Notes: generated by a model not told the origin, from the letters alone. Shown: positions 42,660 to 53,984, counted from the stretch's first letter. The stretch is 64,000 nucleotides of DNA from Malachius bipustulatus (GCA_910589415.1 OU342631.1:1054001-1118000), one strand, 5' to 3'. Numbers and translations are program-made.

Positions 42660-43540
42660 TCTAAAAAAAATTTCAATAGTCAGTATAAAAGGGCCAAGTG
42701 TTGAAGACATTCAGTAATTTTTATATAAACTATGTAGGTAGATAATAAAATAATTAGGAATCACGATAATAAGTAAGGAGGGTAAGGAGCAAAAACAAAC
42801 TTATTGTACTTAGCTCTCTTAGCTCCTTATCTTTTCTCTTTATTACTATATTATAACGAGACCGCTCTGGAAGAAGATTAATTAGATGTTTTCTTGAAAA
42901 TTCTAGTCCACCGTCCACCATTTCGTTTGTTTACATTCTTTTTTTATGATGGTTATAAGGCAATGACATGTTCGCGACAATTCCAGTCACATGTCATGTG
43001 ACACATTGACAGACAGTTGTTAGTTCTATGGATTACTGGAGTGGTCTCGCCGAACAATCTGACATTTCCAGAATCCACGGCCGGTGCGCCGGTGTGGGTT
43101 CTACAACCTACCTGAAGATGCCTACTGTTTCGCCGACACGTCGGGGGGGACTATATAAGGACCGCCGTGCGACTGCGTGCAGTAGTAGTAGTATCCTGGA
43201 CGTGAAGCAGTGAAGACTGAAGTATAGACAGAGCAGTAGTGAAGTGAAGTGTGAAGTAAGGAAGCCAGTAGTGACAGTATAGCGGATAGACAAGTACAAG
43301 TAGTAGTGTAGTCAGCTGTGTGTGTTTTGATTATTTAGAATAATTATTAGAGGTTATAAGTACTTGTGTTGTTAAACAATAAAGGAATTTACAGACTTTG
43401 CTGGTGATTTATTTATTGTGAGACCCGTAACAATATTATCTACCTACATAATTTTTATAAAAATTGATGAATATCTTCAACACTTGGCCCTACTTGACTT
43501 TTATACTGACTTTTGAGATTTTTAGCTCTCTCTGAAATTC
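42660..43540. repeat. Foldback arms interrupted by an LTR-like insert
   Basis: 42660-42748 (AAAAGGGCCAAGTGTTGAAG ... GTAGGTAGATAAT) pairs with 43436-43540 (ATTATCTACCTAC ... CTTCAACACTTGGCCCT). The ~690 bp between do not pair and include the LTR-like unit ending at 43432. Confidence 0.65.
43018..43432 (+). mobile_element. LTR-like unit with TATA box and poly(A) signal
   Basis: Starts TGTTAG and ends CGTAACA (inverted TGTTA/TAACA). Contains GACTATATAAGGAC (43150), a run of AGTAG/GAAGTG-rich leader sequence and AATAAAGG (43379). This is the order expected of U3-R-U5 in a solo LTR. The 5' boundary is uncertain and no target duplication was found. Confidence 0.4.
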
Positions 43541-44139
43541 TAGGGGCCACCACACCATTTGGATAGTTTGATATAATTCCTCTTGGATTTAAATCATAGA
43601 CAGTTGTTATCTAATGAGTACAACACAACTTTCGAACTATAGAAGTTTTTGCCCAAATGAAACTTGTAAACAACATGGACTAGACTATACACCGTTCACA
43701 TATTAAAAAAGCACTAGGTGGCCATGAACTTTTGTTTTTAGGTTTGCAAAAATGAAAACTCCCTAGATCTCGATTGACAATATCAGCTGATCGAGATTGT
43801 GACGTTACGTCGAGCGTCACGACGCCGCAACGTCGAATTATACAATTAATTTAATAAATAATAAATTAATTTTTAATTTTTAAATACAAAATTCAATTCT
43901 TTTATATTTTATAAAATGTCTCATATTAATATTCAAAAAGACGGTAGTAACAGATAAGAAGCCGAAGCCAAGCCAACTGAAGAGATAAGACGGCGTTGTT
44001 TACGGTCGGAAACTAGCGTCACTGGTAAAATTTGTAATATTTCAAATTAAATAAAGGAATGTTGTTGTTGTCATGAAGAGGCAACAGGCAAAAAAAGGGA
44101 CGCGCCCGATAACACGGCGTTGTTTACGCGAAAACCGGC

Positions 44140-44147
44140 TATATAAG
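44140..44147 (+). promoter_or_regulatory. TATA box
   Basis: TATATAAG in a locally GC-rich context (GGC before, CAGCGG after). Transcription would start near 44170, about 15-20 bases before the first hairpin of the array. Confidence 0.6.
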
Positions 44148-44185
44148 CAGCGGACGAAGAATGAATCGAGGAGAGCGAATACAGA

Positions 44186-44597
44186 CGTCTTAGGAAGTTG
44201 ACCTTTGATATTCTGCTAGCTCTCCGAATCCTCCAAAAAGGAACGAAGTGTTGGAAAGTTGCTCCTCCACTTATGTACTTTTAATCCAATCCCGAATCTC
44301 GCACGTTGCGCGAAATTCATCCAAGTTCACGCTGGAGCTAGGAAGTTGACCTTCCTCCAGGTGGCTTACCAGAGCGCGCCCTCCGGGCTATCGAACGCGA
44401 ATCAGCGGTAGCATGTTGCCCTGCCCTGATTTAATTGTTCCGGAGCGGTGTCAATTCTTTTCCCTAGACGCTAGAATGTTGCTCTAGCGCCAAGTCACCG
44501 ATCGAGGTCTTCTACGTAAGTTGCACATGGAAGATCTAGTCGGTTAGACGTAAATTTAATCTTCTGTATATCCTATAATTGAAAGTTGATCAATTAT
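44186..44597 (+). ncRNA. Array of eight hairpins with a conserved ANGTTG(A/C) loop
   Basis: Seven-base loops at 44195, 44256, 44303, 44343, 44413, 44476, 44518 and 44583 read AAGTTGA, AAGTTGC, ACGTTGC, AAGTTGA, ATGTTGC, ATGTTGC, AAGTTGC and AAGTTGA. Each is closed by a different stem: 7 perfect pairs at 44469-44475/44483-44489, 8 perfect pairs at 44575-44582/44590-44597. In loops 1, 2 and 4 a 3-bp helix is followed by a 2x2 pyrimidine mismatch and an outer helix. Conserved loops on unrelated paired stems point to selection on RNA structure, presumably protein binding. I do not recognise the motif. Confidence 0.65.
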
Positions 44598-45214
44598 GCG
44601 GTAGCAGAGATTTTATTCCCATGTAGTTTATTCGATTTGTAAATAATTTCATTTTTAATAAAGATAATAAATTTTAAGTCATTAAAACGCCATAGAGCAT
44701 TACTATTTCAATCAGAAATTATTATATTAAATTTAACGAAATAAAATCAAACTCATTTTTATTTCATTTTCAAATTATTGCCGCCTTGATAAAATACCAG
44801 TTTTTATTCAAGAATCACGGCATCGAGAAATCTTCTGTTGGTAAAAACCCTTATCTGAATATAGACACCAACCGAGGTGTTATTATATCTCTCTCGCTCC
44901 CGTGCTGCAGTCGCTCCACGAGGTAGGTGCATTTAATCTTGTATTTTTGTGTGTTTTTGTAGCAATCTGACGGCATCAGGCGACCAGCTTGAGCGATGAC
45001 CTTGACCTAGACACCCCTTGCGATAGGTGAACTCGACGCCAGCCGGAAAACCAAGAATATATAATCGGTTCACGATGTTTTAATTTATTAATTTAAATAA
45101 ATAAATTGATTTCTTTTTAGCACATTGTTGTGATTATTTTCATGTATGTGTCTGTCCTCCCAACTGTCTGAATGCAAATAAAAGTAACATTCCTTAAAAA
45201 AAAAGGACGTTACA

Positions 45215-45636
45215 AGATATTAAAGGTTAAGTAAAGACTGACATTTGTCAAATCACTCAAATTGTCTCAGCTGATTTATTGAAGTTTTAGTACTATAGTA
45301 ATGGCCATAGATAATATGCAGTGTGGGTAGCATAGGGCAATGCATTTTAAATGGGCAAAAAACTGACAGCGTTGTCAGTTCAATGCAAGCAGTGCCACAG
45401 GTTCATATAAAAATATTAAAATCGAAAGATAATTGACATTTCTATTCTCAGGATTTCTAGACAAAAATAATTGAGGTTCTGTTGAAATGTCAAAAAGTAA
45501 TAATTTTTGATGTTTGTATAACGTATAGACTGCATATTGCAATGCTTGTGGCTATTGTTTTGGAATAAAGTTGTCTATCTATCTATCTATTGCTTTTACA
45601 TTATAAAAATATTATTTGAACACATTCCTTATTACA
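45215..45636. other. Flank, short (TATC)n run
   Basis: Contains TCTATCTATCTATCTATT near 45575. Nothing else recognised. Confidence 0.5.
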
Positions 45637-47026
45637 TCGACGCCGTCACGACAAAAAGGCGTAAGTGCCAAAATTTGTAAAATTACGTTATGGTATCTAC
45701 TTGAAGAGGAAAATACGCCCAATCGACTAACACGACTGCTATAACCGCCATAAATTCGTATCGTGAAATATCCCAGTTCAAACTTGTGTAAGCGACAATC
45801 TGCAAACATTTTTAAGTGCGGATGAGAACCGGTAAGCGACAAGTAACGCACTAAACGCATGGTGTTTGTAGCCGTTACGCCTTTAACGAATTGTGAATAA
45901 TTTATAACTATGATAAGTAATATAATAGTAGTACTACTTTATTTTAAAGAAATGAATGAAGAAATACTAGCTTCTAGTCGTTTTCCTTAATAATCAAAGA
46001 GAGAAATTGGGAAAAAAGAGATTTGTCGCTTAAGCCTTTTTGATGTTTTATTTTAAGAAGGCGTAAACGACATTTTCCTGTGCATTATCAATGAATTTTC
46101 AATTGACTGTTTTTACTTTAATTATGATCTATTGAGGGAAAACTAACTATCTCATGATAAAACCTCTTAATTATGTACCAAAAACACTCATACTATTTAA
46201 ATCTACATCGTGATTTATTTTAATAATGCTGTATTAAAAAAAATGTTTCTGAATAATGCTTACGCCTTTTTCAGAAAATGGAAACTCGCGGGCGAAGAAT
46301 TTTGAATTTGGTTTTGAAAGAAGAGACAACGAATCTCGTTACAAATAATTGTGCTAATAATATTGAAGATAATAACATCGATCACTTATTAAATGAGGCT
46401 TTATTAAATGATATAGTTTTCCTGGATCAATGCGAAACCGTTGATACAAAAATCAATTGTGTTCAGTGTATCCACTGATTTTTATAAATTTTTGTATGCT
46501 ATAGGTATTATTTTTTAGAGTTATTAAATTTTAGTTTTAGTTTTTTGAACTTATATGAATTTCGAGTTTATGAAGAATAGTTATTGTTTTGTTACTTTAT
46601 CTTTGTTATGTTTATCATTAAAAAATACGAAACATCGTGGCTTTTAATTTTCATAACTTTTGCTGGATTTTACTTTATCGCAAAAAAACACAGTAGAAAG
46701 ACCTAAATCGGTGTCAAAAATACGAGGGCGTAAGCTCCAATCAAAATAAAAAAATGTGCAGTTGCAAAGACGTAAGTACCCTCAAAAAGGCGTATTCACC
46801 AGCGCTAAAATTTTAAAAAGGCTTAAGCGACATTTATTTAAATAAAATAAACATTGTAAAAATTGAACGCCATTGTTTATCAAAATAAATTATCTGCTTA
46901 AACAATCTGTTCACTAGCAAAAAAATTTTAACTTCAACGTGAAGATTTCACCCTATAAACGGTTTTTTGCTTCTCCTGTGAAATTTAATGTTTGCCGCTT
47001 ACGCCTTTTTGTCATGACGGCGTCGA
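45637..47026. mobile_element. 1.39-kb TIR element with a repeated AAAGGCGTAAG motif
   Basis: Terminal inverted repeats begin TCGACGCCGTCA and run ~30 bp into AAAAAGGCGTAAG. The same GGCGTAAG/CTTACGCC motif, exact or with one change, recurs about ten times in both orientations (near 45655, 45874, 46028, 46057, 46259, 46735, 46770, 46788, 46818, 46996). Many DNA transposons carry arrays of subterminal transposase-binding sites. It contains one small ORF. The superfamily is not clear. Confidence 0.75.
46278..46478 (+). CDS. Unknown 66-residue ORF inside TIR element
   Basis: Begins METRGRRILNLVLKEET and continues acidic and Asn-rich, ending CVQCIH. A TTTTTCAG acceptor-like site lies directly upstream, so it could be one exon of a lost gene. 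No family recognised, and it could be a chance frame. Confidence 0.3.
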   Translation: METRGRRILNLVLKEETTNLVTNNCANNIEDNNIDHLLNEALLNDIVFLDQCETVDTKINCVQCIH

Positions 47027-47251
47027 CATATTTAAAGAGGTAGGTAAAATGAAAATCGTAGTGCTTGTTGATAAAATTTTATTTCTTGCTAATTTATTGA
47101 TGACTTTATTTATCAAGGCTTCCCTATTTGGGAAGTGACGATTATTTGCTAGATAGGCAGGTGTACTGCCTTTGCATTTTATATATTCATTAACACTTTT
47201 AGAAAAAACAACTTCGAGTAGATGTCTCAGTATTTTTGCCTGTTATGTATA

Positions 47252-47886
47252 AAGGTGCGTACAGACATGCAACAGAACACCGTAACGTAACTTCACCGCG
47301 TATCAAGTCTGGACGGCACTCTGCAACATCGTTCCAGTACAGTAACAGCGTAACACAGTAACATCGCAGCGTCCCATCAGTTGTCGGTATTTCGGCGTCA
47401 CATCAAAGAAATGTTCGCGACGACGTTGCACTATAGATTTGCCGGTTTGGACGTGTCTGCGAAACACTTGCGTTGTTTTTATTTTTGTGTTGATCACAAA
47501 TCACTCAAAAAAATGGAGTGGACTGAAGACGTCGCGTGCTTAATTTTATCGAATTTTATAGAGGGAAGGAAATTTTATGGAATACGAAGCATCCCTTTTA
47601 TTATAATAAAATAAAAAAAATGATGCGTGGGAAGATGTCGCAAAAAGTGTTGGTGCTACGGTTGACGAGTGGAACAAAAAAATGAATGCATTGCTTTCAT
47701 CTTTTTCGAATACACTCGTGCAACTAATTAAAAAATCTTAAATGTTTCGTGTTGATGTTTCAGGGCGATGTTCTGTTGCACTAAATTTTTTTTTAAACCG
47801 GGCTGACCACGCAACATCGCCGCGTACAGAAATGATACGCGGCGGTGTTACGTGACGATGTTCTGTTGCATGTCTGTACGCACCTT
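47252..47886 (+). mobile_element. Harbinger-like TIR element with MADF relic
   Basis: Ends AAGGTGCGTACAGACATGCA and its exact complement at 47867-47886; complementarity continues through AACAGAACA. Flanking trinucleotides just outside GGTGCG are TAA and TTA, compatible with PIF/Harbinger TWA targets. It carries a MADF/Myb-like reading frame, the usual second gene of Harbinger elements. Confidence 0.7.
47513..47741 (+). pseudogene. MADF/SANT-like DNA-binding protein relic
   Basis: MEWTEDVACLILSNFIEG opens the frame at 47513 and stops at 47614. In another frame, NDAWEDVAKSVGATVDEW and KKMNALLSSF follow up to a stop at 47741. This is the W..E....LI..... AW..VA..VG.....W...L...F order of MADF-type domains. 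One frameshift near the A-run at 47612 breaks it. Confidence 0.65.
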
Positions 47887-48858
47887 AAGATTCTCCTTTG
47901 ACCGTATACGGCAATGTAATCATATAATCATCTTCTATCTTCACGTAGTGCCTATCACTTGCAAATTACTTTTTTTCATCAGGGGACTTAGGTCAAGTAC
48001 TTACTTTATTCTTCTTCTCAGGGGGATGTTACCAACGAGTCTGTTAACATGTGCTTTTTCAGTCTTAATTCAATTAAAGCAGTACTGATTCAATTCGATG
48101 TTGTTTTCAGGTAGCCAAGATTCCCAGATAATAATATCTTGTTGTGCCATGTCGTCACAATGATTTTCTCCAAGCAAAGCATCTACTGATATCCAGACTG
48201 TCGTTGAGATCTAGAATACAAGAACATTGGCATATTATTACAATTCATATAAAATAAAACCAATAGGTATAGTTACTATTTGCAATCAGGCGTAGTTTCG
48301 CCAACCACTGCAAAACAGAAATTTTGGTAGAAAAGACGTTCACCCCGGTCAGAACTGTTAAAAATTTCAGCCTTATTTCTTTCCATTTGTTTCTCTTTTT
48401 TTGGAAGAAAATTTCTGGGTTTGTGTAGGTACATTGAACTACTAAGTATCGACTACATTTCTTTTCCAAAATTTCTTTTTGCAAAATGATGGAAGATGGA
48501 ACTTTAATTTTATTTTTAAATTTTAAACAATAAACTAATAATCAATTATTTAGGTTAAGGCATAGACCTAGAATCAATGATATCTTAACCTCTATAGATC
48601 GAGTGTTGCCGTATGCCGCCGTGCTAACCGAGTGACGCCAACATGAGAAAAGGATGGGTAGATACAAATACTCACGTGTTGGTAGAAGAGCGCGATGTTA
48701 TGTAGGCAGAAAGCTCCAAATTTAACATTAGAATAAATGGGAATTGCTATTCAAAAATTACTTTTTTCCTTATATTTCTTTTTTAAAGCATTTTTCAAAA
48801 AAAAAAAACCTACAACACATAACTAGTGAACCCAATATGTAAGTAATGAAGTTTAATG
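47887..48858. other. Intergenic, nothing recognised
   Basis: A CATAGACCTAGAAT segment near 48562 recurs at 53802. No coding segment supported. Confidence 0.4.
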
Positions 48859-49003
48859 CCCGTATTCACAAACGATAATTTCCTAAATAATTACGTAATT
48901 AATTAAATGAGTGAGATGGAGATATGCAGTTTTTTTGCAATAGAATGAGATGGGGATAATTGATTACGTAATTATTTAGGAAATTATCGTTTGTGAATAC
49001 GGC
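48859..49003. mobile_element. 145-bp MITE with ~40-bp terminal inverted repeats
   Basis: Left CCGTATTCACAAACGATAAT and its exact complement at the right end; pairing continues through TTCCTAAATAATTACGTAAT. Non-coding. Confidence 0.9.
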
Positions 49004-49746
49004 CATAAATCTAGTAATTTCTCTCACAAGAATCCAATAAAATTAAAATAACATGATAGGTACCTACTTCTGTTTCTCATGATAAACTTTTATTAAGATT
49101 CTATTAACTTAAGAGGTGGATTTTTTGGATTTTAATGAAATAGGAAAGGAAACAATTGATTGAAATTAATAATTTTCTGTTTTATTCTATAATATATTAA
49201 TTTTTTACATTTTATGTTTTACGATTTTTTCACAAAAACATTTGCATTCTGATATAAATTTGTATTTACAAAAAAAATTTAAAACTTTTAAAATTTAAAA
49301 TTTTTTAAAATTTTAAAAAATTACAAAAAATAAAGAAACAATAACTGCATAAATTTACTGTTTCATTCTATAATATATTTATTTGCAACCAGATAGGTAC
49401 ATCATCGACAGGCTTAATTAAATATAACTTAATTGAAGCTTCAAATTACACAAATTACGTATAGGTAGTATTAAATTAGTATAGGTAGTATTTAATGTGA
49501 CGTCACATATGATTTTTTAAACTTAATCGTACCATATAATATTCTATTTCTTTATAAAAAACCAATAATATGCATGATAAAAAAGTTAAAATGAAAGTAA
49601 AAAAAAATATAAAGCATAAAAAGGCAAGTCAGAAAAACATTATAACTTTTTCTTAGCTGTTTCTCACCTTTAACATGGAAAAGCATGACAAAGAAATATT
49701 TTTTGACTTTTTCAAATGATTTAATAAATCTTTGAGATTTCGAATA
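49004..49746. other. Very AT-rich intergenic DNA
   Basis: Includes low-complexity AAAATTTTAAAA stretches at 49265-49325. No gene seen. Confidence 0.5.
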
Positions 49747-50603
49747 CTATATGAAATTGTCTTCTATTCTTTTTTTATTCTTTATAAGACCAGAACGCCT
49801 CTCCAGTTGTTTCTGAGCCATCTTGTACATTAACATCGCTTTTTTTTCTTCTGCATGTCTTGCAAAGAGAAATCTCCGGGATATGTATCGCTCTTCTTTT
49901 TACTGCAAACATATATTTATAATAAAATATTATTTTCCTGATGATAGCTAACGCACTTACTTTTTTCTTACATTAGCGGACTCCGTATATTTGAAGAAGT
50001 TGTCCTTCGATGCTCATCATAATACTGACTTCTAAAAAAGTTTAAAACAATTAACAACATTATGTAGAGTTAATTATTATGTTAGTTCTAATAAAATAAT
50101 GTTTTTTGTTGCCCATCATAGAATGTTTAGTATCTAATCACAGCAATAATACACTTTACCTTGAAGTCGAGGGAATTGGTTCACTGTTCGGAATAAATGT
50201 GGATTTGGATTCTAATAGATTTTTTCGTCCACAGGCGGGTTTTCTTTTTAGATCTCTTGGAAATTCGAAAACCGAGGGCACTGCATTTTTCCTTAATCTT
50301 TTTCGATCATTTAAAATTGTGTCAATATAATCTTGTGGAAGGAAATGTTTACTACACAATCTAGATCCTGCCGTAACCTTAAAATCCATTCTTTTCGTCG
50401 CCAAGATCCATTGCTTCTGCAGATCCGGATTCTTTGGGAAACTGTTTCAGAAGTTGGATTAATAATTTCATGCTTTAATTTCTGCTATAAATCAGTTCAA
50501 TTAAAAAATAGATCAGAAACACATTACTCACCAGTGAAATCATAGTGGCTTTCAATTTACTATAACTGGCTGTACAATTATAAGCAGCACATGAAAATAC
50601 CAT
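49747..50603 (-). CDS. THAP zinc-finger gene, 4 exons (possibly a pseudogene)
   Basis: Exons read on the minus strand: 50603-50532, 50441-50160, 50031-49972 and 49902-49747. Exon 1 starts MVFSCAAYNC, the C-x4-C of a THAP finger; exon 2 continues FPKNPDLQKQW, then RLCSKHF (C-x2-H) and AVPSVFEFP, the THAP end box. Sites are GT-AG. Two faults: exon 1 ends in phase 0 but exon 2 needs phase 2, and in exon 4 an A8 run separates two frames, one reading TYPGDFSLQDMQKKKK and the other AMLMYKMAQKQLERR. Either base errors or decay. THAP proteins bind DNA; many derive from P-element-type transposases. No transposase domain remains here. Confidence 0.65.
50160..50441 (-). CDS. THAP gene exon 2, core of the zinc finger
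   Basis: Open through 93 codons from TTCCCAAAG at 50440 to an AG|GTAAAG donor at 50160. It contains the conserved FP, W, CSKHF and AVPSVFEFP positions of THAP domains, followed by a basic linker (RDLKRKPACGRKN) and SEPIPSTSR. The third exon continues in the same phase with SQYYDEHRRT. Confidence 0.8.
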
Positions 50604-51117
50604 TTTTAGAAACTCTAAATATCTATTTTTCTGTTGAACCACTTTTGAAAACAAATAAACGTTAGTAAGTTATTGAAATTTAACGAACAATTTCACCATA
50701 TTTACATGTATCCTTACGGCGATTTGCAATGTTTTGCCTACCTATTCTCCCTATCCTTTTCTAACGCATGACTTTTATGTTGGTGTCACTCATCTCTCTC
50801 TTCACTTGATCTAAGAGAGGTTAGTATATCATTGCCTAGAATATAATGGACTGATAGTTGTCATTGTCATTGTCAATGCTTTACTGTACTAAGTTTGTTG
50901 CCAGTGTAAGGTAGGCAACCAACATTTCTTGTAAGGGCAAAAACTACTAAATAATATGCACAGACTATCATACCTTAAAAGATCGCCGACTCAATGTAAA
51001 TATTTTGGATACAAACTTGAGCGCCCCCTGCCCGCGAGGTGCCCTAACTAAAAAGCATTTATGGCGGTGGTGGGGGTATAGCGGTTGGCGGGATATTTAA
51101 ATTTAAATTATATCAAT
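50604..51117. other. Upstream flank of THAP gene
   Basis: Probable promoter side of the THAP gene; no TATA box seen. A GCGCCCCCTGCCC segment near 51022 recurs near 52801. ATAATGGAC and GGTAGGCAACCAAC near 50844-50915 have inverted counterparts near 53450-53500. Confidence 0.35.
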
Positions 51118-51710
51118 AGCTAGGAATAGACGAAGCGATTTGCTTGCAGATTTGATCGCCACGAGCAAATTCGGCGGATTTGCTCGTGACGAGCCGCGTC
51201 GACAGATTTTTCAAGTCACACCATAAACGTCCACGCTAATCGTACGAATTATCCGTCGGAGTGGCTCATCACATGCAAATGTGTACGTTTATGGGGAAAC
51301 TACACGATTTATCGGTCGGATTTGCGTGGCTCGTGATCTGTAGAAAATTTTAAGAGGTCGCGAGCCATGCCTAAAATCCTTTTTTAACGCTTATACTCAG
51401 AGTGCAAGTACCTACCTAGTTGTAGTTAGTGAAAATAATTTTTACAATATTTGATAATAATGTCACAGGATAATAATAATAGCAAAAAGGGAAAACGAGC
51501 TGCTGTGAGCGTATTGCGTATCGCGCTAGTTTGACAGAAAAGTCTGTTCGTTTATGGCAAAAAATACTATCAAGCCGTGCCAGAGGCGTCTACGGTGCTG
51601 GCATGGCTCTTGGCATGGCGCGATGAGTTACCACAGACGAAGAGATTTATCTTCCGGGTTTGCTCGTGAGGATCAAATCGGCCAGCAAATCGCTTCGTCT
51701 ATTCCTAGCT
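51118..51710. mobile_element. 593-bp TIR element, AGCTAGGAATAGACGAAG ends
   Basis: Left end AGCTAGGAATAGACGAAGCG and right end CGCTTCGTCTATTCCTAGCT are exact complements, continuing imperfectly (ATTTGCTTGCAGATTTGATC). Internal inverted pieces (ATCGTACGAATTATCCGTCGG and partners) are also present. No ORF of note. Confidence 0.85.
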
Positions 51711-53901
51711 TATGAGTTCTGGCTATTTGGAAGTCCACATAATAATTAATTAATACAATTTTCAATAATAACGTCAGCGCATATGCGTTACTATTGAAAA
51801 GTGCATTAATATTATTTGTGCATGGTTAAATGAAAAGAACAGGTACGTTTATTATTAACTTTTATTAATTAGTTTTTATAATTAAAAAGGCAACCAATTG
51901 TATAAGTTAAAAAGTATTATAAGTATCTCATAGGTATAAAAAAAATATCTTGAAAGATTTTTAAAACTATGTAACAAATATTCCTGTTAACATACATCCA
52001 ATTTTCAAAATTATTAGTTTTTATATCAAAATACCTACATATAATACCTCAAAAAAATAGTAAGTATCATTTATTACCTCTAAACAGATGAAAACATGGG
52101 GCATTGCTGATGAAGTATATAATCCGTTGAAATTTGGAAAATTTAACTTTGAGGCTACAATAATAATACTTACTAAGTTCCTATTTACGTAAACTTCATA
52201 AACTTAAGAAAATTGGTGCCGAATTAATAAGCTGAAATGATCAATCATAAATCGACTAAGCTGAAAATACAATATTCACTACCCGCATTACTTTGATTGA
52301 AGTAGTTAAAATTCGTTTTTTTTACGTTTAATGAAACATAAAAACTCCGGCAGCTCCCGTATTTCTTCTTGAAGTCCACCAGCTCACCATAATAATATGG
52401 AAACTTTTCTGTCATTCAGTGAACACGTTCATGTTCAGGGGATCCTTTCACTGCTAATGTGGAACCTGTGAAAGAAATTCTATATTCAAACAAACGTATA
52501 ACATACCTAAATGATGAAGAATAATTGATATGAGTAAAGCACATTTCTAACTATTTATATCTTTTACTTACCAGATTAAATTACTGCTGCCTTTCAGTGA
52601 TATTTTCTGGACTTATTTAAGCACTGCAAATCACCTAAATAACATGCAAATTGTAAAATAAATGGTGAACACGACGCAAATTGAAATTTGTTTGTATTTA
52701 TTTTATTAGTTGTCAAATAGTTTCCAAGGAAAAGAAAGCGATCTCCGATTGATCACGATGCCTCTAACGGGCAAGAACGAAATTCAAGTTCTCTTGACGG
52801 CAGCGCCCCCTGCCCCTGAGGTGCCGCAACTAAATTCAATGTTCAAGGTCATATATCTGAGTTGGAGGGCCCTGATAATATGGAGAAATAATACGAAATT
52901 CAAATTTTTTGTTTTTATTACACATAATATTTTATACGAAGAACATGGTTATTTTTAAAGATCAAGAAAATAAATGCATAAAAATTATAATAACACGACT
53001 TTATTATTTGTTTTTATAGGGTAATTCTAATAGAATAATAGAATAACTATTTATTACAATTATTACAGAGATAAAATGTTTCATTTACCTATGAAAAGAT
53101 ATATCTGTTAATTTTGATACACGATTTACACAATTATAAGCTGCACAAGACTGGACCATTATTAATATTAAATTTTAAATCGACAGAGAAGATATTTAAA
53201 GTAAATATAAATATGCTTTTAACCAGTATGGATATTAAAATCAGATCTATTTGTTATACACCTACAATTTCCATACAAGGCCAATAATAAATATTTATTT
53301 ATTTATACTAATGTCAGATAATAATATTAACATTATTTATTGTTCTATCACTCAAAAAACACCAAGAATGCGGAATTTTTGATTATTCTTTGTTTGAATT
53401 TGTTTTGTTGAATTGAATTCGTCGCTTTCCCTTACTTGTATGTATGGTTGCCTAACTTTGGTTGGCAACAAATTTTAGTCTCAAGGGTTCGTCCATTATA
53501 ATAATATAATGTAATATAACGCTTTTACTGTAATCAAAAGTTTACAGTGAAATTGACAACACTGCAACTGTCAAATGTTTGTTTATTTGGAACCCTAGCC
53601 GTTTGTCCCACCCATGACGTCTTTACTGACGGTGTCCATTGTTTACCCGTAAACAATCACGTCACGTAAAGAATAGAGGTAAAATATATGGGTATACGGC
53701 ACATCACATCCACATCCACATCCCACATCAGTCACACTACTCTCTGCTTCTGCAGTGAACTGAAGAGAAAGAAAAAGAACAAAGTAGGTATAACCTTAAC
53801 CCATAGACCTAGAATTCTAACCGGACCTGTATAGAGTTTAACAAAAAAGGATTACATCACACCTTTTATTTGGGACACCGCTTGCCTTTAACTAATTTTC
53901 A

Positions 53902-53932
<31 letters not shown>

Positions 53933-53984
53933 TCAAAATAATTCAACTAATGATTATAATGTCTATATCCCAAGCAACACCCCA
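51711..53984. other. AT-rich intergenic DNA with an (AAT)n microsatellite
   Basis: (AAT)10 at about 53902-53931. 53560-53760 is a GC-richer patch with ATTGTTTACCCGTAAACAAT and TGACGTC-like sites, which could be regulatory, but no adjacent gene start was found. No coding segment supported. Confidence 0.4.

Larger units (their letters stand above)
43798..45214 (+). mobile_element. Long solo LTR candidate carrying a hairpin array
   Basis: Starts TGTGACGTTACGTCG and ends GGACGTTACA, flanked by AGAT on both sides (43794-43797, 45215-45218), a 4-bp duplication as made by Ty3/Gypsy-type integrases. TATATAAG lies at 44140-44147 and AATAAAG near 44657. Between those two signals sit eight hairpins with a common loop. 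No coding frame. It could instead be a non-coding RNA gene between other repeats, since a 1.4-kb LTR is long; the boundaries rest on short matches. Confidence 0.5.

Noticed and set aside
43100..43140. CTGAAGATGCC...GACACGTC, resembling a hammerhead
   Set aside because: The segment after the stem lacks GAAA and the stem pairs poorly on either strand.
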